Positions 56,345-64,000 of a stretch of 64,000 nt of DNA are shown here, piece after piece; the first letter of the stretch is position 1, and each line of letters opens with the position of its first letter. Position numbers and translations under genes: made by a program. This stretch comes from Mycocentrospora acerina. Its lineage: Eukaryota > Ascomycota > Dothideomycetes > Pleosporales. The DNA lies in NCBI GenBank assembly GCA_022701365.1, contig JAKUHH010000092.1, positions 89,540-153,539 on the forward strand, written 5' to 3'. The notes beneath the pieces were generated by a model. That model made no database searches. It was given only the letters and a program-made list of their open reading frames with translations, and was not told the origin of the DNA.

Positions 56345-56865
56345 ATGGCGCGCTCGAATTTGCTGCTGGCTATACTTAGCGCCTGGGTTTTGGGCGCCCA
56401 CGCGCAATTTGGCTTCTTCGACCAGATGTTCAATGGCGGAGGGGGACAGCAGCAGCAGCAACAACAGGCGCAGAATGTGAGGAGTGATAGTTCGTGGTAC
56501 CAGGCACAGTACGAGAATGGTTCGTATCTCACTTTCTTTTCCTTTATTTCCTCCTCCCCACCACTTTCATTGCTGCTGCATAGCCTCACACGTCCACCTC
56601 ACCGACTATCGTAGTCTAGCTGGAATGATCTACAACTCCACTGCTGCTGGTCGCTTGCTTACCATCTACAGCACAATGCTCACAGTATCTTTGTCCTGGC
56701 ACACTATCCTGCGTTTCCGTCCCGCACCACTGTCCCTGCGCGTGGGAGAAGACAGAGGACAAGGTTGAACTTGGCGAGGGAATTGCGGTTTGCGGGTCAA
56801 AGGGAGGGTACAAGAGTGGGGAGTTTGCAAAGAAGATTGAGATGGCGAGGAAGGGCCTGTTGTGA
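56345..56865 (+). CDS. LCL2: Lcl2-like secretory/ER protein (long chronological lifespan 2 family)
   Basis: Two exons, 56345-56519 and 56672-56865, give 122 residues. A signal peptide ends GAHAQ, then FGFFDQMF and a Gln-rich run (QQQQQQQ). The second exon carries the conserved six-Cys part (CSQYLCPGTLSCV, HHCPCAW, then KVELGEGIAVCG) and ends ARKGLL. This is the fungal LCL2 family; yeast mutants show lifespan and ER-associated degradation links. The 152-bp intron is longer than usual here. Confidence 0.93.
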
Positions 56866-57062
56866 GGTCGATGGTACCAAGCGTAAGGTTAGAATACATC
56901 ACCGAAGAGTAAGAAGGGTTGAAGGAACAAACGACGTAAATTACATGCGGATATACCAACCGCTATCATGAAATCATCACTTCATGCAATACCAACACCA
57001 ATACCAATATCAATGCGCCGTCCCAGCCAGAGTAACCAAAATTCCAGCATTACACCATCACA

Positions 57063-59765
57063 TCAAGACCTCTTGACGTATTTATACGCAAACTCTTGTT
57101 TCTCTCCATTCTTCTCGTCCGCAATACCAACCTCCTCCCTCCCCCACTGCCTCATGAGCACCTTCCCGAGCAACTCCTTCTCACTCTGAATCTTGCCCAC
57201 AGACTCCACCCATTGCCCGTCACGCTTGCCTACCACAGTCTTCGCGCGCTCCTTCATCAGCTTCGACAGAGCAGTCGCGAGACGCTCATCCATAGCAGCG
57301 TTGATGGCGGCAAAATCTTCAGCCTGGGCTTCGAGCTGAGATTGCAAAGCTTCGGCCTTGGTTTTTGCAGCGAGGAGCTTGGATTGTAGGTCCTCTGTAA
57401 CTTGCGACGACACTTCTGAACTCTTGAGGGCCTTGTTTTCTCTGCGCAGTGCCGTGGTTTCAGACTTGAGCGTCTTGGTTTCTGTAACTTGTCGCCGGAT
57501 GATGTCGCGAAGATTTGCAATCTCAGCATCCTTTGCGGGGTCGGGGTAAGAGAGGGCAGTGGAGCTCTCGTCGCCGGATGCGTCTTCTGCAGCTTTCTGT
57601 GCGGCTTCAGCTTGAAGCTTCGCGATGTCAGCTTTGGCGCGGTGAAGGTCCTTGACGATGCGTTTCTTCTCATTGCGTTCTTGATCGAGAAGTGCTCCGG
57701 CTTTGCGGACGGCATCTTCAGCCGTGTCACGGACATCTTCCAACATTGACTCGTGTCTTCCGGTGAGATCGTGATTCTGCGACTGAAGTTCTTTGGTTTT
57801 ATTCTCGGCTTCAATCTTTCTTTCCTTCATCGTGCTGAGCTTCTTTTCGACGTCGGCAATGCGGCGGTTTGCTTCTGCGCGTACATCCTGGCATCGATCG
57901 TTTGCATCTTCCAGATCTCTTTCAAGTCTTTCAACTTCTGTTTGAGCTTTCGCGCTGCTGCGGTGTGACTCGGCTAGTTGCTGACGGAGAGCTGCGATGG
58001 TAGCCTCGAGACCTTCGATCCTGCCTTGGGCGGTGTTGAGGCGTTGTTCAAGCTGTTCTTTCTCCCCTGTATGGTGTAATAGCTCTTGCTCTCTGGCTGC
58101 GAGTTCAGCCTGACAAGACTCGAGCTGACCTTGGAGGGAGTTAATGCGGGATTCGAGGTTGTCACTGCGATTGAGCTGTTGTGGCGTGGTAGCATTGACG
58201 ATATCCTTGGCCTCAATTTTTGCTTTCATGTCTCGGAGGCGAGAGTTGAGGTCGAGGTTCGTCTGGAAGAGTTGTTGTTTTGCAGCAACATCAGCCTGTG
58301 CGCACTCTAGCTCAAAGTGTGCGGACTTGAGTTGTCTTTCGAGGTACGAGCTATGAGTTTTTTGAGTGTGATGTTTGGCTTTTATGTCTGCATGTATCGC
58401 ATTCCAATTCTGTGCATCTTCACGAGCTGCTCTAGCATCCGCTGTAGCCTTCTCTAGCTCTGCCTGTAGATGATCTGCGCGAGTCTGTACAGATGAAAGC
58501 TGCCTGGATAGCTCATTGCGCTCTTGTTGAGCAGCGTCTATGACTCGTTGATGCATTCCAGACTGTGCATGCTCAACATCTTGATCCTGGTGGCTCTTTG
58601 CTTGTCGAAGTTGGGCCGAATCCGCCTGGGCCTGCTCCAATGTTTGTCCTCTCGTAGTCACATCTTTATCGACAACTCTATTGGACTCTTCTAACGCTCT
58701 CAGTTGCTGTTCAAAATCCTCACGCTGGCTCTGCAGCTTGGATAAGTTCTGCTGATGTAGCTCCTCTCTGTAGTCCTGCATCTTAGCCTCTACTGTACGC
58801 TGCGCCTCCTCTTGGGCTTTCAGCCGGACGTCTGCAGATAAGCGGGCCATTTCGTGTTTGTTCTTTTGCTGTTCCATGTCTCTCCCTAGCCTGCTAACCA
58901 TCTCCTTGTGCTTGTAGTTGTCTGTACGTGCACCCTCGAGTTCCGTGCGCGTGTAGGAGAGTATCGTCTCGAGTTCAGTAATGCGCGTCTTTGAGGCCAA
59001 CTCCTGCGTCTCGAGCTCCGATTCTAGCTCGGCAATCCGGTCTCGCATAGCAGTCTTTTCACTCACATCGACAGCCGGAGATGCATGGCGGTGGTGGATG
59101 ACCGTCTCTTGTGTGGGCTTTCGCGGCGTAGTTTCGTAGTCTTCGACGGTGGGTTGGAGCGACCGTGCCTTTGGTGGCGATGATCGCGGTACTTGTAGGA
59201 AGCTCTGCTTGGGCACATGCAGTGGTGTGCCGGTGAGGGCGTCGTCCATCTCTGTGTCAGGCAGCGCGCTCAGGAAGCTCCTGACCTTCTCGTCGTGCTG
59301 CATAGACCGCTCAGATGGAGGTGTGCTGTATGCGCGCGGCGTAGGCGTGGCAGAATGCGGGCCCTCTCCTCGACGGTCTCTCGAGTCGTCCTCTACCATG
59401 GCATTGTCATCGTCGACTACCGAAGTCTGCTCTTCGATATCCGCCTGTCTCGTATCCATGCGTGCCTGCTGCTTCTTTCCCTTTGTCTCCTTCCGCGACT
59501 TGATCTTTGACAAGGGCAGGTCTGCCGTCATCCAGTAGGTCATGTTCATGGTGAAGTCCTCGGGCCCCTCAATGTCACTCGTCTCCACGCGATCAACCGG
59601 CTCATGATTTCCCTCCAGATCGGTAGACTCGAACGTCGAGTTGAGGCCTAGTGCGTCCAAGTCCATCTCATACTGGGACCCATCTTCCGAAGTTGGGCGA
59701 CGTGCCGGGCTGCGACGCGGGGAGCGTATTGGGCTTGCCGTGTAATACGAGTGTGTTCGCGCCAT
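57063..59765 (-). CDS. Large coiled-coil protein, family unassigned
   Basis: One frame of 900 residues. The first 230 residues are Ser/Pro- and Arg-rich with several SP and TP sites (SPIRSPRRSPARRP) and a distinctive motif, PEDFTMNMTYWMTADLP. From about residue 240 to 880 the sequence is an almost unbroken heptad-type coiled coil rich in Glu, Gln, Lys and Leu. The layout suits a spindle-pole-body, microtubule-organising or cytoskeletal scaffold, and the SP/TP sites could be kinase targets. No specific orthologue is claimed. The stop lies 197 bp from that of LCL2 (convergent). Confidence 0.85.
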   Translation of the reverse strand: MARTHSYYTASPIRSPRRSPARRPTSEDGSQYEMDLDALGLNSTFESTDLEGNHEPVDRVETSDIEGPEDFTMNMTYWMTADLPLSKIKSRKETKGKKQQARMDTRQADIEEQTSVVDDDNAMVEDDSRDRRGEGPHSATPTPRAYSTPPSERSMQHDEKVRSFLSALPDTEMDDALTGTPLHVPKQSFLQVPRSSPPKARSLQPTVEDYETTPRKPTQETVIHHRHASPAVDVSEKTAMRDRIAELESELETQELASKTRITELETILSYTRTELEGARTDNYKHKEMVSRLGRDMEQQKNKHEMARLSADVRLKAQEEAQRTVEAKMQDYREELHQQNLSKLQSQREDFEQQLRALEESNRVVDKDVTTRGQTLEQAQADSAQLRQAKSHQDQDVEHAQSGMHQRVIDAAQQERNELSRQLSSVQTRADHLQAELEKATADARAAREDAQNWNAIHADIKAKHHTQKTHSSYLERQLKSAHFELECAQADVAAKQQLFQTNLDLNSRLRDMKAKIEAKDIVNATTPQQLNRSDNLESRINSLQGQLESCQAELAAREQELLHHTGEKEQLEQRLNTAQGRIEGLEATIAALRQQLAESHRSSAKAQTEVERLERDLEDANDRCQDVRAEANRRIADVEKKLSTMKERKIEAENKTKELQSQNHDLTGRHESMLEDVRDTAEDAVRKAGALLDQERNEKKRIVKDLHRAKADIAKLQAEAAQKAAEDASGDESSTALSYPDPAKDAEIANLRDIIRRQVTETKTLKSETTALRRENKALKSSEVSSQVTEDLQSKLLAAKTKAEALQSQLEAQAEDFAAINAAMDERLATALSKLMKERAKTVVGKRDGQWVESVGKIQSEKELLGKVLMRQWGREEVGIADEKNGEKQEFAYKYVKRS

Positions 59766-60969
59766 GTTTTACTGTGTGCTCATCCAGAAGTGTCCGCACG
59801 ACAGCGTGGTGTGGAGAATGAATAAGAATGGCTGTGTTTGTGTGTTTGTTTGGTGTTTTGGCTGCACGCCCAGTCGAGTTTAGTTCAGGGTCGCGATTAG
59901 CGTGAGCACGGGTACACGCGTGGACGCCTTGCAACGCGTCTGGGCAGTGTTTGGCTGTGGTTGGAGTTATCGGCTGTTTGGTGCAACGGCAGAACCAGGA
60001 CGCGTCAAGCAACCATACAACTGCGTCCCAAGTGCTTCCTGCATGCTGTGCCATGCCGTGTATCGATGGGATGGCTCATGTTTCTGCCAAAGCAGCCTGC
60101 ACACCTACTCACCAACACTTGAACGCCCATATTCTGTCTCCGTCAGAATGTACTTGGATCAACCTTGGATGCTCCTCGCCTTTAGAGTTTCGATACCTGA
60201 GTAGACAGGCCCGCTACCTTGGAGACTGACATTGTTTTGAAAAAAGAAGCAACACGTGATATGTGCAGCGCTACAGATCTGGCTCCAGACAAACGGCACA
60301 AATAACAAGCCGCAAGATGCCTATCCCACAGATGGCGATAACACGAGCAAGAAACCGAGGTCAACAATGCAGTCGGAAGCGTGCGTCGGCACAACTTGCC
60401 TCTTCCACCGTGTTCTTAGTACTCGTAAATGTGTTGGGCGGAACAACGTGGGGAAGCCGCTACCCCACGTCGAGGACAACCTCGGAAGTCCGTCTGCGAA
60501 CCCTGGACCGCACAACACCGTGCCGACATCAGAACACTGAGAACGACAGCATTCATGTCAATAGCTGTGATGGCTGTTCTCTATGCAAGACGTCAAGCTG
60601 TGCCTTATCTTCCAATGTACTGTCAAGAACACGTATACTCCAAGCAAGTTGCGTGCTGAAGAGAGCAATTGCAACAATGCATGCATCCATGGCGTTCCGC
60701 TATTCTACACTAGAAGAGTTAGTCCGCGGAACGAAGAGCAGAAGATCCTCCGAAGGACGACGATGGATTACATCTAAAAGTCTTCATGCACCTCGTAATC
60801 AATCAATTTGAGTCAAGTATTTATCTTGTTCTTTCTGACATTGCCTTGCTACCATCTGCCCGTCATCCTTCCGCAGTAGAGCCTGACCGCAGCACCGTTC
60901 CCTGTGTCGACATCTCAAGATACTTCAAAACCCAGCTCTTGCTTTACCGATTCTCGGACATTATTCACC
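59766..60969. promoter_or_regulatory. 1.2-kb divergent region between the coiled-coil gene and AACS
   Basis: Both genes point outward. Several open frames of 60-180 codons cross it on both strands without recognisable motifs, and I take them as chance. Confidence 0.45.
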
Positions 60970-63525
60970 ATGGCCGCCGCCGTCACAACCCCCCGCAAGC
61001 TATGGCAGCATCCCGACCCCACATCTACGGACATGTGGAAGTTCATGCAGGCCTCGAACCAAAAGCGCGGGTTGAACATGCAGGTAGGTTTTTGCCACTT
61101 TCCAGATTCCCCCAGCTTGGACGAAGGCGCTTGTGTTTCATCCCCATGTCTGTCGTTTTCGCACGGGTGCCACAAGGTTCCGCGATTGTGGAATTTCTTT
61201 CCCGCTCAGACCAAGAGATTCTTGTCGTCGTCATGAATGGAATTGGCTGTTTCAAGATAACCGCTCGTACCACAATTCAATGGTTATTAGAAGATCCGGG
61301 CGTATTATGGTGGCGAAGAGAAATGAGATTGTACTACGTCAAAGCATGGAACGCTAACGCAGTGAACAGACGTTCCGCGAGTTATACGCGTGGAGTATCG
61401 GTAATAAGCGGGCGGACTTTTGGCAGGACATGTGGGATGCCAGTGGCCTGATTTGGGAAGGGAATTATACACAGGTACGTCATGTATGCTCAGATGTGCC
61501 ATTGTGCAAACGTTACTGACGGTCCCAAGGTTGTTGATGTCTCTGCCCCCATGGACAGTATCCCTCGCTGGTTTGAAGGCACACATATGAACTTCGCTGA
61601 GAACATTCTCTTCGCGGCCTCGCCATCAAACCCGTCTGTCCAGACCACTAAGCACAAAGAAGACTCCAAAATAGCTTTGACTGAAATCCGTGAAGGCAAT
61701 ACTGAAGTTCGAGACCTATCATGGGCCGACCTTCGTCAACGTGTTGGCCTTTTGGCAAATGCTTTCCGAGCGAAAGGAGTGAAGAAAGGTGATCGTGTTG
61801 CTGTGGTAGCGAGTACCAGCTTCGATACGTTCATCTGCTTCATGGCCATTGCGAGTCTTGGTGGACTGTTCAGTTCCAGTAGTACGGATATGGGAACTCA
61901 GGGAATTCTGGAGCGTTTGCTCCAGGTCAAGCCTGTCTATGTATTTGTTGACGACTGGACTATCTACAATGGGAAGACCATTGACCTTCGCCCGAAGATC
62001 CAAGAGATTGTCGAGGGAATGAAGAGCGTCGTAGAGTTTAAAGGGATAGTCACTCAACCAAGATTTCCCGGTAAGCCAGCAGACGTAAACAGTATTCCAA
62101 AGACAGTCACGCTAGACTCTTTCCTGAAAGCTGCGAATGGTAATGCAGAGTTGAAGTTTGAGAGAGTGGCTTTCCATGACCCCTTTCTTGTTGTATATTC
62201 TAGTGGTACAACCGGGGTTCCAAAATGTATTGTTCACTCGACTGGCGGCGTTTTGTTGAACGCCGCGAAAGAGGGTAGGTTTCACGGCGAATTACGTCCT
62301 GAAAGCGTCAAGCTGCAGTACACAACAGTAGGTCTACTTGACGAACCATCTAATCCACCCACTGACGTTTTATAGACCGGCTGGATTATGTACCTTGCGT
62401 CTTTGCATGGTTCCATGTTCGGCATTCGAAACATTCTTTATGATGGTTCCCCATTCGCGCCTTCCCCGCAGGCCTTCCTTTCCATCCTCTCAGAGCAACG
62501 CGTGACCGACTTTGGTACTTCACCCCGTTTCCTCCATGAGCTGCAGAAGCTTTCCATGGTGCCCAAGAAGGAGTTTGACCTCTCCGCGCTCCGCTCAGTC
62601 ACAACAACAGGCATGGTGCTCCCAGATAGCACATCCGAGTGGTTCTACGACGTCGGGTTTCCATCAAATGTCTTCCTAAAGAATATCTCTGGTGGTACCG
62701 ATCTTGCCGGTTGCTTTGGGTGCGAGAATCCCCTTGAACCTTTGTACCTTGGTGGATGTATGGGTCCATCTCTAGGTGTGAAGGTCGAGGTGTACGACAG
62801 CACGATTGAGAGCGGGCCAGGACGCGCTCTTCCACATGGAGAGCCCGGTGAGCTTGTCGCCACAGCCAGTTTCCCTAACCAGCCCGTCTTCTTTTATGGC
62901 GACGATAGCGGTGAGAAGTATCACAACGCATATTACACACGTTTCCCGCACGTTTGGACACATGGCGATTTCATTGAGGTCCATCCCATCACCAACCAGA
63001 TCTTCTTCCTTGGTCGCGCAGACGGAGTCTTGAACCCGTCGGGAGTGCGTTTTGGTTCTGCAGAGATTTATTCTGTCATCGAGGATAACTTCCCAGAGAT
63101 TTCTGACAGCATTTGTATTGGACAGAGGAGATCGCAGGATAATGATGAAAGCGTGATGCTATTCCTCAAGATGAACGATGGATTCGAGTACACTCAGGAT
63201 CTAGTAGAGAGAGTGAAGAGCAAAATTACAAAGGAGAGGAGTCGTAGACATGCTCCGAGATATGTGTTCCAAACCTGGGATATTCCGGTACGTGGTTTTC
63301 CTATCTATCTCTACAGAAGAGAGCGAGCGCTAGCTAACACCCTACCAGACAACCGTCAACGGGAAAAAAGTCGAACTCCCAGTCAAGCAAATCGTCTCTG
63401 GCAAAACCATAAAGGCAAGTGGCACTCTGGCAAACCCAGATAGTCTAAAATACTATTACCAGTTCGCAAAGGTGGAGGAAGTGCTACAGAAGCAAGACGG
63501 CGTCAAGGTCAAGAGCAAACTATAG
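60970..63525 (+). CDS. Acetoacetyl-CoA synthetase
   Basis: Five exons: 60970-61083, 61370-61474, 61530-62327, 62376-63287 and 63349-63525, giving 701 residues. The family N-terminus (LWQHPDP, then MWKFMQ) is followed by the ANL-superfamily motif YSSGTTGVPKCIVHS, TTGWIMYLASL, ISGGTDLAGCF, the hinge region GRADGVLNPSGVRFG and the C-terminal TTVNGKKVELPVKQ, with the adenylation lysine at 649 or 650. The enzyme activates acetoacetate with ATP and CoA in the cytosol, feeding leucine or ketone-body carbon into sterol and lipid synthesis. The first intron is 286 bp, the longest in this window. Confidence 0.95.
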
Positions 63526-64000
63526 AACCTCAAACAATAGACTACATTTCCAACCCAAACCTCCAAGCCTATCTCACATCGTGTTCCCCAAACACCTCTT
63601 CCCATTCCCGCCGACCCAATCTCCACCACCCTCCCCTACCGCAGATCAAACATCCCTAAAAAAAAACCACACACCCCCCATGTCCACCATCGGCTCAACC
63701 AGCTATCCCCAACCGCCGCATCTCCCTCCCAGAAAAAAAAAGAAGCCGAATTGCAACCCCCCCCCCCCCCAAAAAAAATAGATAGATAGATAACAGGACC
63801 ACCCCTGCCAACATGCTCCCCGCCCCATCAATATGAGACGAGATATACACGGTCCTTCCTCCTCCTCCCCAATTTTTCCCACAGCCAGTTAGTTGCTCGC
63901 ACGCACGCATGGCTTGGCTTGACTTGACTTGACTTGACTTGGCCTGGCCGCCATAGGGTAGGTAGATTGCCGCCGTCGCGCAGGGGGGGGGGGGGGGGTT
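63526..64000. other. Right-end low-complexity tail
   Basis: Downstream of the AACS stop. It contains a poly-C/poly-A junction near 63760-63779, GATA units at 63779-63791, CTTGA pentamers at 63917-63941 and a run of about 16 G at 63983-63998. No gene is seen. The homopolymers are prone to sequencing length error. Confidence 0.6.

Noticed and set aside
63983..63998. Telomere at the right end
   Set aside because: The terminal run is plain poly-G, not the TTAGGG repeat of filamentous fungi.

Overview
The window is nuclear DNA of a filamentous ascomycete, most likely a Dothideomycete (Pleosporales-like). This rests on many short GT-AG introns (about 46-70 bp, often with a CTAAC or CTGAC-type branch site), a Cdc12/AspC-type septin, Mmc1-like and Lcl2 proteins, and lignocellulose-oxidising enzymes (AA9, AA11, cellobiose dehydrogenase). 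Species assignment is inference. I read 21 protein-coding genes with usable models; most exon joins were checked for splice sites and reading phase by hand. I saw no convincing tRNA, rRNA, CRISPR array or intact transposon.

Layout. 1-8.3 kb: an Mmc1-like mitochondrial protein, the calcineurin catalytic subunit and an AA11 chitin-active LPMO with an X278 module, all on the minus strand. 8.3-10.6 kb: no gene seen. 10.6-24.9 kb: three head-to-tail paralogues of a very large DUF3433 membrane protein, in AT-rich spacers. 25.7-28.2 kb: a divergent pair, a MAT2B-like/RmlD reductase and the mRNA 3'-processing factor CFIm25. 28.2-31 kb: repeats and a doubtful small gene with an in-frame stop. 31-37 kb: PWP2 and the septin (divergent), then a small conserved-looking protein. 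37.3-42.7 kb: an AA9 LPMO and a cellobiose dehydrogenase in divergent orientation. 43-51.7 kb: a PSI-domain membrane protein, a 933-residue unassigned protein, a monocarboxylate-type MFS transporter and a CASTOR/GATS-like ACT protein. 51.7-54.7 kb: gene-poor. 54.7-63.5 kb: a small hypothetical, the NOP10/LCL2 divergent pair, a 900-residue coiled-coil protein and acetoacetyl-CoA synthetase. The window ends in homopolymer tracts.

How parts fit together. The AA9 LPMO and the cytochrome-bearing cellobiose dehydrogenase are known redox partners in cellulose oxidation, and here they share one 1.5-kb intergenic region with a TATA box near each start. PWP2 and NOP10 both serve ribosome biogenesis but are far apart and look like ordinary housekeeping genes.

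The best candidate for something undescribed is the tandem DUF3433 array. Each of the three genes encodes two membrane/ectodomain units. Each also carries upstream a similar 14-16 base GC-rich element in otherwise unlike AT-rich DNA (15037-15052, 20347-20362, 25103-25116). The first exon of the 10.6-14.7 kb copy is unresolved.
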